Source of the DNA: Sva-07 sp963710625
GTDB taxonomy: Bacteria > Actinomycetota > Acidimicrobiia > Acidimicrobiales > Ilumatobacteraceae
Direction of reading: 5' to 3'
Assembly: GCA_963710625.1 (NCBI GenBank)
Contig: CAVQBG010000028.1
Span: 1-64,000, forward strand
Length of the DNA stretch: 64,000 nucleotides
The position numbers were made by a program, and so were the translations under genes. The notes under the pieces were generated by a model that was not told where the DNA came from, ran no database searches, and saw nothing but the letters and a program-made list of their open reading frames with translations. Of the stretch, positions 7,790 through 14,917 are shown in pieces (within the stretch, counting starts at the first letter, position 1; every line of letters starts with the position of its first letter).

Positions 7790-8100
7790 CCCCTCGGCCC
7801 CGTCAGGGTGACATCTGGTGGGCCGAAGCCGAGGACAAGCGTCGGCCGGTGCTGATCGTCAGTCGCGATCTCGCCGCCGCATACCTCAACCGGGTCGTCG
7901 TCGCTCCGGTCACCCGCACCGGTCGGTCGATTCCCACCGAGATCGCGCTCGGCACGGATGAAGGTCTCGACGTCGAGTGCGCCGCATCGTTCGACAACCT
8001 CGGCCCCCAGCCCGTCTCGATGCTCACACGACGCATCGGACGTCTGCACGATGCGCGCAGCCGGATCTGCCACGCACTCGCCGCACTCGCTGACTGCTGA
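7786..8100 (+). CDS. MazF/PemK-type ribonuclease toxin, copy A
   Basis: 104 residues with the MazF SH3-like barrel: RQGDIWWAEAEDKRRPVLIV at the N-terminus, VVVAPVTRTGRSIPTEI, and CAASFDNLGPQPVSMLTRRI before the final helix. These enzymes cut single-stranded RNA at short motifs. The GTG at 7786 overlaps the antitoxin stop; another GTG one codon upstream is possible. It is a diverged paralogue of the toxins at 8714 and 9314. Confidence 0.88.
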   Translation: MTPRPRQGDIWWAEAEDKRRPVLIVSRDLAAAYLNRVVVAPVTRTGRSIPTEIALGTDEGLDVECAASFDNLGPQPVSMLTRRIGRLHDARSRICHALAALADC

Positions 8101-8195
8101 ACACGTCTCGGCACCGACCAGCGTCGGCGCCGGACGCCCGAAGGATCTCGCGAGCCCCGTCCTCGAGCGGCGGCGGGAACGCACTGCGCCATCCA

Positions 8196-8267
8196 TGTCA
8201 CACCGCTGCGCGCACACTTGCGGAACCGACTCCCTCCTCCGTCAACTTCGACATCCGAGGAGTGAAC
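8196..8267 (+). repeat. Conserved leader, copy B, before small RHH-like gene
   Basis: Second copy of the leader at 7207-7283, with the same order of blocks (ACACC, GCGCACAC, ACCGACTCCCTCCTC, ATCCGAGGAGT) and slightly different spacing. It ends directly before the ATG at 8268. The shared blocks outside the ribosome-binding site make this part of a duplicated three-gene unit, and possibly a shared regulatory target. Confidence 0.6.
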
Positions 8268-8438
8268 ATGAGCACCCGCAGAGCCACACCCCATGGGCCT
8301 GTCCCCGATCGCCTGACCCGCCTCACCTTCGACGTGCCACCACGACTGTTGCGGGAGCTCGAGCAAGCGAGTCGACGCCGTGGCGTTCCCCTCGACCAAC
8401 TCGTCATCGCCGCGTTCTACGCAGCCGCAACGTGCTGA
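8268..8438 (+). CDS. Small RHH-like protein, copy B
   Basis: A 56-residue frame, MSTRRATPHGPVPDRLTRL, then FDVPPRLLRELEQASRRRGV and PLDQLVIAAFYAAAT. It is paralogous to the product of 7284-7460: the proline-rich N-terminus, the RELEQASRRRGV helix and the second helix all align. The pattern of strand, helix, turn, helix fits a ribbon-helix-helix protein. GAGGAG precedes the ATG. It is followed after 37 bases by a CopG/MazF pair. Confidence 0.6.
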   Translation: MSTRRATPHGPVPDRLTRLTFDVPPRLLRELEQASRRRGVPLDQLVIAAFYAAATC

Positions 8439-8451
8439 CCGGCCAGCGAGG

Positions 8452-8481
8452 TGTATGACGCCATATCCTGGCTGTATGACG
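8452..8481 (+). promoter_or_regulatory. Direct-repeat operator and -10 box of antitoxin copy B
   Basis: TGTATGACG occurs at 8452-8460 and again at 8473-8481, exactly 21 bases (two helical turns) apart; the second copy contains the start codon of the antitoxin. Between them TATCCT (8464-8469) is a -10-like box ending six bases before the ATG. CopG-family repressors bind repeated sites in phase on one face of DNA, so this is a plausible autoregulatory operator on a leaderless promoter. Confidence 0.45.
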
Positions 8482-8727
8482 ATGCTCAGTTTCCGGGTCG
8501 ACGACGAGGACGCAGCAGCGGTCCAACGGTGGGCGGACGAGCTCGGCATCGACCGATCGGCGCTCCTGCGCGACGCCGTGCGCCGTCACCTGAACCGACT
8601 GGCGTCGGAGCACGACCTCGACCGATGGGAGGCCCTGCCGCTCACCGACGGCGAATCGGCCCTGGCGACGATCGCCGACTGGGGTCCCGCCGAGGACTGG
8701 GAGGACTGGGCCGATGCAACGCGGTGA
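8476..8727 (+). CDS. CopG/RHH antitoxin of MazF copy B
   Basis: 83 residues: MTMLSFRVDDEDAAAVQRWA, then ELGIDRSALLRDAVRRHLNR, a clear ribbon-helix-helix unit, then an acidic tryptophan-rich tail (WGPAEDWEDWADA) typical of the toxin-binding part. Its end overlaps the toxin gene by 14 bases. The ATG at 8476 is set by the second TGTATGACG repeat and the upstream -10 box. Confidence 0.85.
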   Translation: MTMLSFRVDDEDAAAVQRWADELGIDRSALLRDAVRRHLNRLASEHDLDRWEALPLTDGESALATIADWGPAEDWEDWADATR

Positions 8728-9019
8728 GATCTGGTTCGCCGCCACGCCCGGCGGCGACCGCCCGGTCCTGGTGCTCACCCGCGACCCCGTCGCCGACCGG
8801 ATCGCCTCTGTCGTCGTGGCAGCCCTCACCCGAACCGAGCGGGGCCTGGTGTCCGAGCTCCCGCTCACCACCGCCGACGGCGTCCCGACGGCGTGCGTCG
8901 TCAACTTCGACAACGTCCACACCATCCCCCGCACCACCCTCCGGCGACGCGTGACCACGCTGCCGGCACCACGGATGGCTCAGGCGTGTCGGACACTCCA
9001 AGCCGCAACGGGCTGCTGA
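8714..9019 (+). CDS. MazF/PemK-type ribonuclease toxin, copy B
   Basis: 101 residues: MQRGEIWFAATPGGDRPVLV, then VVVAALTRTERGLVSELPL, then CVVNFDNVHTIPRTTLRRRV, the three sheet segments of a compact MazF, and a C-terminal helix ending TLQAATGC. The start is fixed by overlap with the antitoxin. The last 28 bases recur almost unchanged at 11691-11718, in a place with no other toxin sequence. Confidence 0.9.
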   Translation: MQRGEIWFAATPGGDRPVLVLTRDPVADRIASVVVAALTRTERGLVSELPLTTADGVPTACVVNFDNVHTIPRTTLRRRVTTLPAPRMAQACRTLQAATGC

Positions 9020-9110
9020 ACTCTCGGCGATCGGAGTCACTCCACCCCGACACCCTCCGTTCCCAAGTTCCAGCGCAGAATGGTGGAGTCAGATGCTAGC
9101 TTCCGATGCC

Positions 9111-9317
9111 ATGACGACTCGGACGACGTTCACGATGGACGAGTCCCTGGCGGAGCAGGCGCGACTGCTCGGCGTCAACGTGTCGGCTGCGGCGCGTGAC
9201 GGAGTCGCCGCAGCCGTCCGAGCCGCCCAACTCGAGCAGGACCGAGCCGCCTACCTCGCCAAGCCCGAGCGGGTCGACGACTTCTGGAACGCCGCCGAGG
9301 TCTGGAGTGACGAGTGA
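9111..9317 (+). CDS. CcdA-like antitoxin of MazF copy C
   Basis: 68 residues: MTTRTTFTMDESLAEQARLL, GVNVSAAARDGVAAAVRAA, and then a CcdA-like tail with YLAKPERVDDFWNAAEVWSD. The N-terminal RHH part differs from the CopG antitoxins upstream, while the partner toxin is of the same kind, so the antitoxin has been swapped. The ATG at 9111 is favoured over 9093 because homology starts there and TAGCTT at 9097-9102 can serve as -10. Its stop overlaps the toxin GTG. Confidence 0.82.
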   Translation: MTTRTTFTMDESLAEQARLLGVNVSAAARDGVAAAVRAAQLEQDRAAYLAKPERVDDFWNAAEVWSDE

Positions 9318-9622
9318 ACCGCGGTGAGATCTGGCTCGCCCAGGTCGGGCGCAAGCGCCGACCCGTGGTCGTGCTGACTCGCACCGAGGTGCTCGACGTC
9401 CGCTCGCTGGTGACCGTCGCAGAGATCTCCACATCAGCTCGAGGCCTGGCCGCCGAGGTCGAGATCGATCGCGTCGCGGTCGGGCTCGACCGGGAGAGCG
9501 TCGTCAACACCGACGGGCTCCACACGATCGCCCAGACGACGCTGACGACCCGGGTCGGCCGACTCGACGAGGCCACGATGTCGCGCATCTGCACGGCGGT
9601 CACCTACGCGCTCGGCTGCTGA
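9314..9622 (+). CDS. MazF/PemK-type ribonuclease toxin, copy C
   Basis: 102 residues from a GTG overlapping the antitoxin stop: MNRGEIWLAQVGRKRRPVVV, VTVAEISTSARGLAAEVEI, SVVNTDGLHTIAQTTLTTRV and a last helix ending YALGC. It is clearly related to the toxins at 7786 and 8714, which share the RGEIW opening, the VN-D-L/V-TI segment and the closing GC. It is expected to be an mRNA-cleaving endoribonuclease. Confidence 0.9.
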   Translation: MNRGEIWLAQVGRKRRPVVVLTRTEVLDVRSLVTVAEISTSARGLAAEVEIDRVAVGLDRESVVNTDGLHTIAQTTLTTRVGRLDEATMSRICTAVTYALGC

Positions 9623-9698
9623 CACCGCGCAAGAGGCGTTTCAGAGCGGAACACGTCCCGGAACCCGGGACTCATGCCGCACAGAAGTGCCGCCGGGC

Positions 9699-10931
9699 TC
9701 ACACCGCCGGGCACAACAGGTCGTCAGCGAGGGCCGCCATGTTCGAGTTGGACCCGTCACGCAGGTTCAGCGCGACGACGACGGCGTCGGTCCCGTCCTC
9801 CGACACGAACGCGATCGAGGCCGTCCCGTTGACCCCGCCCTCGTGTCCGTAGAACGTGCCGCAGGTGAGGCCGTACCGGGCGAGGCCGAGACCGTAGGTA
9901 CCGCCGGACAGATCCGTCGGCGTGCGCATCTCGTCGCGGAGCGAGGGTTCGAGCAGGTCGCCCGCCACGATCGCCTGCATGATCGTGGCGAGTTCTCCCG
10001 CGGTCGAGATCACGCCGCCGTTGGCACCGTTGCCGAACAGTTCGAGCTCGCCGGTGATGTCGACGAGCGATCCGTCGTCGACGTCGGTGCCGTACCCGTG
10101 GAACTCCGGAGGGTCGAGATCGGGTGGCGCGACCGTGGTGTGTTCGAGTCCGAGCGGCTCCACGATCCGCGTGCGCAGGAGCTCGGCGAACGGTTGACGG
10201 GTGACGGCCTCGAGGACGATCGCGGCCACCTGGTAGTTGAGGTTGCTGTACCCGAAGTCGGTGCCCGCCGTGAAGTCGCGGCCGTGCGCCTCGGCCGCCG
10301 CGACGAGCAGGGTGTCGGGCACGATGACGTCCTCGCCGGCGAGGTAGCGGGCCACCAGATCGTCGGCATCGGCGACCTGCGCGGGGTCGGTGAGCAGCGC
10401 GACGTCGTCGAGGATGTCGAGGTTGTTGGTCTCGTCGTAGATGCCGGCCGTGTGGTCGAGCAGCATCCGTACGGTGACCGGCGGGTCACCGGTGAGCAGG
10501 CCGGGCACGAGATCGTCGACGTTGTCGTCGAGCGACAACTCGCCGCGCTGGACGGCGTCGAGCACCAGGGCGGCGGTGATCGGCTTGGTGATGCTGGCGA
10601 TGCGGAACCGGGTGTCGGGCCCGATCGGGCCGCCGTCGAGGTCGGCCGCGCCGGACCACCCGTCGACCCGGCGGCCGTCGACGTCGACGAGGGCGAGCCC
10701 GCCGGGCGCCGGATACTCCCGCAACTTGGCGGCGAGGATCCGTTCGACGTCTCCGGCATCGACCTCACCGGCATCGACGTCGCTGACCGGTGTCGACTCG
10801 TTCGGCGTCGCAACGCTCACCGAAGGGTCGACGGATGACGCAGCGGGCGTCGGCGAAGCGGCCGGGTCGGACGAGCCACCGCAGCCGGCGATCACGCCCA
10901 ACAGCAGGACACCGAGCAGCCGACGCCACAT
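9699..10931 (-). CDS. Serine beta-lactamase-fold lipoprotein
   Basis: 410 residues with a lipoprotein signal MWRRLLGVLLLGVIAGC, the Cys being the lipidation site, followed by a Ser/Thr/Pro-rich linker. The class C/esterase-type fold is marked by FRIASITKPITAALVLDA (SxxK nucleophile), GYSNLNYQ (YxN) and a C-terminal GHEGGVNG in place of KTG. Such proteins are D-Ala-D-Ala peptidases, esterases or amide hydrolases on the outer face of the membrane. An AGAGGAGG ribosome-binding site precedes the ATG. The substrate is undetermined. Confidence 0.88.
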   Translation of the reverse strand: MWRRLLGVLLLGVIAGCGGSSDPAASPTPAASSVDPSVSVATPNESTPVSDVDAGEVDAGDVERILAAKLREYPAPGGLALVDVDGRRVDGWSGAADLDGGPIGPDTRFRIASITKPITAALVLDAVQRGELSLDDNVDDLVPGLLTGDPPVTVRMLLDHTAGIYDETNNLDILDDVALLTDPAQVADADDLVARYLAGEDVIVPDTLLVAAAEAHGRDFTAGTDFGYSNLNYQVAAIVLEAVTRQPFAELLRTRIVEPLGLEHTTVAPPDLDPPEFHGYGTDVDDGSLVDITGELELFGNGANGGVISTAGELATIMQAIVAGDLLEPSLRDEMRTPTDLSGGTYGLGLARYGLTCGTFYGHEGGVNGTASIAFVSEDGTDAVVVALNLRDGSNSNMAALADDLLCPAV

Positions 10932-11103
10932 ACCTCCTCTGCCTACGCTCCGGACGGAATCGTTGCCAGGGCCGAACGTCGACTCAGGTGTCGATCGACG
11001 GCTCCGCGTGCTCCGCGAAGCGTCCAATTGCATCCTCGCCGTCCCCGAGGAGCGACGTCCGGTGGTCGACCAACCGTCGTGACCACGAGCGTACGATTGG
11101 ACC

Positions 11104-11391
11104 ATGGCGACGGTGAAGCAAGTCGAACGCCGAATCGAGAAGATCGAGGGATTCCGAGTCCAGATCCTGCACGGACGGGACCGACGCGACGTGCGCAGCG
11201 ACAAGGCCGGCGTCACCCAGTACCCGTACGAGCGCGCGCTCAAGGGATCGAACCATGTCAAGGCCTGGCGTGACCACCGATTCGCGAAGCACTACCCCGG
11301 CTTCGAGGTGCAGGTGCTCAACGCATCCGGCCACGTCGTCCACGGCGGCACGCTGTTGACGACGGTTCGCGATACGTACCTCGACGACTGA
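11104..11391 (+). CDS. Hypothetical protein, 95 residues
   Basis: A basic protein beginning MATVKQVERRIEKIEGFRVQ, then HGRDRRDVRSDKAGVTQYPY, ending in a beta-rich GFEVQVLNASGHVVHGGTLL. A perfect -10-like TACGAT ends six bases before the ATG, which supports both the start and expression. I know no function for it. No signal peptide or membrane segment is present. Confidence 0.6.
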   Translation: MATVKQVERRIEKIEGFRVQILHGRDRRDVRSDKAGVTQYPYERALKGSNHVKAWRDHRFAKHYPGFEVQVLNASGHVVHGGTLLTTVRDTYLDD

Positions 11392-11816
11392 TCGGCTGGT
11401 TGCGAAGTCCAGCGAGTGGTTCTCTGTCGAGGTGCCTCGTCCCTGACTTCGGTTTGCTGATCCGCGAGGTGCGCTCCCCGGCGGCGGAGCCAGCTTCGGT
11501 TCGCTCGTCGCGGCCAGAGTCTGACTTCGACCACGAAGAGTTCGACGACGCGTCACCAGCCGGGCGACGATCCCCTCGCCGTCATCGGCTCGCACTGTCG
11601 ATGCTGCAGGCCACCGACGGCTACGACGACGGACTGTTCGTGTTCCTGTACCCGGCCGGCAACGACCGGTGCGAGAGCGTGTCTGTCGTGGGCACTCCAG
11701 GCCGCAACGGGCTGCTGAACGTCAGACCCGGTGACCGCACGCCAGACGACGAAGCGGCACCGAGGCTGCCGGGCGGTTCGACGACGACGACGCTCGGTAC
11801 GTCCGCGGTGACGCCC
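11392..11816. pseudogene. Scrap region with MazF 3' end fragment
   Basis: No intact gene is seen in these 425 bases. At 11684-11718 the sequence reads SWALQAATGC then stop, and CACTCCA-GCCGCAACGGGC to the stop matches the end of the MazF gene at 8992-9019 in all but one of about 28 positions. Just before it, one frame reads YDDGLFVFLYPAGNDRC, which looks like the interior of a lost protein. The stretch appears to be a junction of gene fragments. Confidence 0.55.
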
Positions 11817-12545
11817 TCAACCGACGTCGAAGGCCCACTCGATGTCGGGTTCCAGGCCGAGCTCGGATCGCACGAGCGCGTCGTACTCGCGGGCGTGGGC
11901 GACCGCCTCGGTCCGATTCCCCTCGGCGAGGTGACTCCGGATGATCAGGGCATGGGTCGTCTCCCTGAACGGCTCGGTTCGCAGCACGACCAGACACAGC
12001 TCGATCGCGCCGGCGAACTGGCCGGTCTCCAACAGATGGGTGGCGATCACCTCCAACGCATGGACCCGCAGGTTGCGGAACTCGCTTCGTTCGGCCTCGA
12101 TCCACTCGTCGTACCAGTCGACCAGGACGTCCTCCAGGAACGGCTCCGGCGACCAGACCAACGGCTCCAGATCGGTGTCGGCGTGCAGCAGCAGGCGCGC
12201 CCGATCACAGGCGTCGTGGAGGTCGACGCGGACCGCCCCCGAGAGCCCGATGTCGTCGCGACCACGCCGCAGGACCTCCGGCATCGAGTGATGCAACCGG
12301 CTCATCGTCGATCGGAGTCGTCGCATCGCAGTGGAGGTCGACACGTCACCCCACAGTCGTCCCGCCAGCCACTCGCGCCCGATGTCGCCGCCGCGCAGAC
12401 TCACCAGCGCGAGCAGCCGAGCCTCCGAATGGGTCAGCTCGTGCCGGTGCCCGTCCAGGACGACACCGAAGTGGCCCAGCACCCGCACCTCGACCTCGTG
12501 GTCGCTCCGGGTGGCACCTCGCCTCGTCGACGTCAGCGGTGGCAT
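11817..12545 (-). CDS. BTAD/SARP-type transcriptional regulator
   Basis: 242 residues. The first 90 form an OmpR-like winged helix (VRVLGHFGVVLDG, then SEARLLALVSLRGGDIGREW and LAGRLWGDVSTSTAMRRLRS). The rest is a helical bacterial transcriptional activation domain, with FLEDVLVDWYDEWIEAERS and LRTEPFRETTHALIIRSH. It is a compact SARP-type activator without ATPase or TPR extensions. It is divergent from the papain-like peptidase gene 220 bases away and is the obvious candidate regulator of that operon. The ATG at 12545 starts a few codons before the domain. Confidence 0.85.
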   Translation of the reverse strand: MPPLTSTRRGATRSDHEVEVRVLGHFGVVLDGHRHELTHSEARLLALVSLRGGDIGREWLAGRLWGDVSTSTAMRRLRSTMSRLHHSMPEVLRRGRDDIGLSGAVRVDLHDACDRARLLLHADTDLEPLVWSPEPFLEDVLVDWYDEWIEAERSEFRNLRVHALEVIATHLLETGQFAGAIELCLVVLRTEPFRETTHALIIRSHLAEGNRTEAVAHAREYDALVRSELGLEPDIEWAFDVG

Positions 12546-12719
12546 TCGGTCCCCCGTCCTCCTTGCCCTGGACGCCCGCCCGTCGTGACCCTCCAGTATG
12601 CACGCGCGCTGCGTGGTTGTCGAGTGGACGCTCCGTGAAGTCTCGGCGCGCGACTCGGCGACTCCCGTCGGACGTCCACCGAACACCAGATGAACGCGAG
12701 GAGTGAAGAATTGACCACC

Positions 12720-12737
12720 GTCCGACAACTCGCGGAC
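12720..12737. promoter_or_regulatory. Possible operator upstream of the C1A peptidase
   Basis: GTCCG (12720-12724) and CGGAC (12733-12737) form an inverted repeat in the 223-base gap between the BTAD regulator and the peptidase gene, 31 bases before the latter's ATG. A related GTCGGACGTCC element lies about 55 bases further upstream. The peptidase ATG itself has a strong AGGAGG ribosome-binding site. Binding by the BTAD protein is only a suggestion. Confidence 0.25.
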
Positions 12738-12768
12738 ACGACCCACACGACGACAACAAGGAGGAGCA

Positions 12769-13875
12769 ATGGCTCGGAAGTCACTGGATCTCGAACAGCT
12801 CGACCGCGATCTCGAGTCCGCTGGGACGCCGTGGACGCGGGCGGAGAACTCGATGACGGCGCTCACCGAGGACCAGCGCGTCCTCCGGCTCGGCGTCGCC
12901 CCACCCCCGGGCGAGATGACCATCGAGGCGGCCGCGCACGCCTTCGAGGAGGGACTGTCCGCCGTGGTCCCGCCGGGGACCGACATCGGCGCGCCGTCCA
13001 AGGTCGACCATCGAGCGCTGAACGGCAACAACTACACGACACCCGTCAAGAACCAGGGGTCGTGCGGGTCGTGCGTCGCGTTCGCCACAGTCGCCGTGAT
13101 GGAGACCACCTACAAACGCAAGTCGAACCAGCCGAGCCTGGCCTTCGACCTGTCCGAGGCGCAGATGTTCTACTGCCACGCCCGCTCCGAGGGTCGCACC
13201 TGCGCCAACGGCTGGTGGCCGGAGAACGCGTTCAAGAAGGCGCGGGACGTCGGCGTCACCCACGATGTCCACTACCCCTACACCGCCGGCGACCAGGACT
13301 GCAGCGGCCTCGACGCGAACTGGCAGGCCGACATGGCCAAGGTCGTCGGCTACCAGAAGCTGACCTCACCGGCCGACATGAAGAACTGGCTGGCGACCCA
13401 CGGGTCGATCAGCGGCTGCTTCGTCGTCTACCAGGACTTCTTCAGCTACAGCAGCGGTGTCTACCGCCACGTCAGCGGCGAGGCCGCCGGCGGCCACTGC
13501 GTCGAGATCATCGGCTACGACGACGCGCAGGGTTGCTGGATCTGCAAGAACTCGTGGGGTCCGAACTGGGGAGACGCCGGCTACTTCAAGATCGCGTACG
13601 GCCAGTGCTCGATCGAGACGTGGTCCGGGCCGTGGGGTCTCACCAACGTGTCGGCCCGGCAGTGGCGGACGAACGTCAAGGTCACCGGACTCTGGGCCAA
13701 CAGCGCCGACCTCAACTCCTGGGCGTACCTGAGCGGCGTGGGATGGCGCAAGGTCTGCGACGACTCGCGGACGGTGTCGGAAACGATGCTCGCCCAACTC
13801 ACCTTCGCGAAGGCCGCCGGGACATCGATCAGCGCCCTCGACGACGCCAACGAACTCCGAGAGATCTACGCCTGA
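12769..13875 (+). CDS. Papain-like (C1A) cysteine peptidase with extra C-terminal domain
   Basis: 368 residues. An 80-residue N-terminal region precedes the catalytic domain (about 75-295). Oxyanion Gln96 and nucleophile Cys102 lie in NQGSCGSC, His243 in GGHCVEIIGYDD and Asn261 in CKNSWGPNWGD: a complete papain active site, with Val instead of the usual Trp after the nucleophile. No signal peptide, membrane segment or classical inhibitor propeptide is visible, so it may act in the cytoplasm or leave by an unknown route. Residues 301-368 form an added domain shared with the next gene's product. AGGAGG precedes the ATG. A chagasin-like inhibitor gene lies 475 bases downstream on the other strand. 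Confidence 0.93.
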   Translation: MARKSLDLEQLDRDLESAGTPWTRAENSMTALTEDQRVLRLGVAPPPGEMTIEAAAHAFEEGLSAVVPPGTDIGAPSKVDHRALNGNNYTTPVKNQGSCGSCVAFATVAVMETTYKRKSNQPSLAFDLSEAQMFYCHARSEGRTCANGWWPENAFKKARDVGVTHDVHYPYTAGDQDCSGLDANWQADMAKVVGYQKLTSPADMKNWLATHGSISGCFVVYQDFFSYSSGVYRHVSGEAAGGHCVEIIGYDDAQGCWICKNSWGPNWGDAGYFKIAYGQCSIETWSGPWGLTNVSARQWRTNVKVTGLWANSADLNSWAYLSGVGWRKVCDDSRTVSETMLAQLTFAKAAGTSISALDDANELREIYA

Positions 13876-13890
13876 CTGGAGGTCAGAACC

Positions 13891-14298
13891 ATGACGAACA
13901 CCAACGGCATCCCCACCCAGACCGATCCGCACCTCGGCGCGCTCGCCTCCGAGGCGACGGCGGGCAGCCCCTCCGAAGCGTTCAGCGACTCGATCGCCGG
14001 CAGCACAGCGGCGATGTCACCGCCGCAGCTGATCCCACCCGAGGAGACCGCGGCGGCCGGCGACACCGGCATCACCGCGTGGCTGTCGAACAAGAAGATC
14101 GTCGGCGTCTGGTCCAACGCGTCGAACAAGAACTCCTGGATCAACGTCCAGGGCACCGGGTGGCGTCGCATCAACCCGGCGAGCGAGAACGCCGTCGTCG
14201 CGATGACGATCCTCGCATCGCACGCGAAGGCCGACAACCGCAACGCGTCGGTGCGGGTCGAGAGCGACAACTACGTCCACGAGATCTACGTCTGGTGA
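13891..14298 (+). CDS. Partner protein sharing the peptidase C-terminal domain
   Basis: 135 residues, 15 bases after the peptidase with its own GGAGG ribosome-binding site, so almost certainly one operon. Residues 1-65 are low-complexity, rich in Ala, Ser, Thr, Pro and Glu, like a disordered or cleavable leader. Residues 66-135 align with peptidase residues 301-368: K-V/I-x-G-L/V-W-A/S-N, then NSW, G-x-GWR-K/R, and a final EIY. There is no signal peptide. It may be a substrate, a structural partner or a peptide precursor matured by the peptidase; none of these is proven. I recognise no named family. Confidence 0.75.
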   Translation: MTNTNGIPTQTDPHLGALASEATAGSPSEAFSDSIAGSTAAMSPPQLIPPEETAAAGDTGITAWLSNKKIVGVWSNASNKNSWINVQGTGWRRINPASENAVVAMTILASHAKADNRNASVRVESDNYVHEIYVW

Positions 14299-14349
14299 CG
14301 CGGACGGCGCCGGGACGGCGAGGAGCGACTCGACCGAGGGCCGGTCGTT

Positions 14350-14694
14350 TCACTCCTCGCTGCGCCCGCCGCCCGCGACCACCATGTCGAAGACGACCCG
14401 GTCGGCAGCCGGGCCCTCGGGCTCCCAGGGTTGACGCGACACGAACTCGAGTGCGCCCGTGCCGGGATGTTCGGCGCGCATCGTCCACACGCGCGTGCCG
14501 GCGGCGCCCGGGATCATCGGATCGGGCGCTCGCACGTGCTCGGCCACGACGACCACGACGTCGTCAGGGGCCAGGAGCCACCGGAACCCGGTCGTCGCGT
14601 TCTCGACGAGCTCGACCCCGAAGGTGTCGCCCACAGCGCACTCGATCACCCGATCGGTGTCTGATCGTCGGTACACCTCGCTCGGCGTGTCCAT
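14350..14694 (-). CDS. Chagasin-type inhibitor of papain-like peptidases (I42)
   Basis: 114 residues with all three inhibitory loops of the chagasin/ICP family in order: NATTGFRW (32-39; family NPTTG-W), GAAG (63-66; family GxGG) and RQPW (87-90; family RPW), plus the AVGDTFGVELVEN strand before the first loop. Chagasins insert these loops into the active-site cleft of C1A peptidases. A C1A peptidase gene lies next door, so cognate inhibition is a natural reading. No signal peptide is present, matching the peptidase. A GGAGGAGG ribosome-binding site precedes the ATG. Convergent to the peptidase operon with a 51-base gap. Confidence 0.85.
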   Translation of the reverse strand: MDTPSEVYRRSDTDRVIECAVGDTFGVELVENATTGFRWLLAPDDVVVVVAEHVRAPDPMIPGAAGTRVWTMRAEHPGTGALEFVSRQPWEPEGPAADRVVFDMVVAGGGRSEE

Positions 14695-14917
14695 CGAGTC
14701 CCTCCTCCACTGAACCCTACGCCCGAACACCCAGGCCGTCAGCCCCCTCTTGCGCACTTCAGTACGGAAGGACTCCCGGAGTGCGGGACCTGTTCCGCTC
14801 GGAATCGACATGGCTCCGATCACCAGTGCGCCGCAACCCGTCCCGGCCCAGCCCCGATCACGCCGACCAGGTACGGTCGTCACATCGCCCGTACCGCTGA
14901 CAACAGCGAGGAGCACC

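Noticed and set aside
11400..12638. A 412-codon plus-strand frame opposite the BTAD regulator
   Set aside because: Most of it is antisense to the regulator; only a short internal piece and the MazF tail look like former coding sequence.
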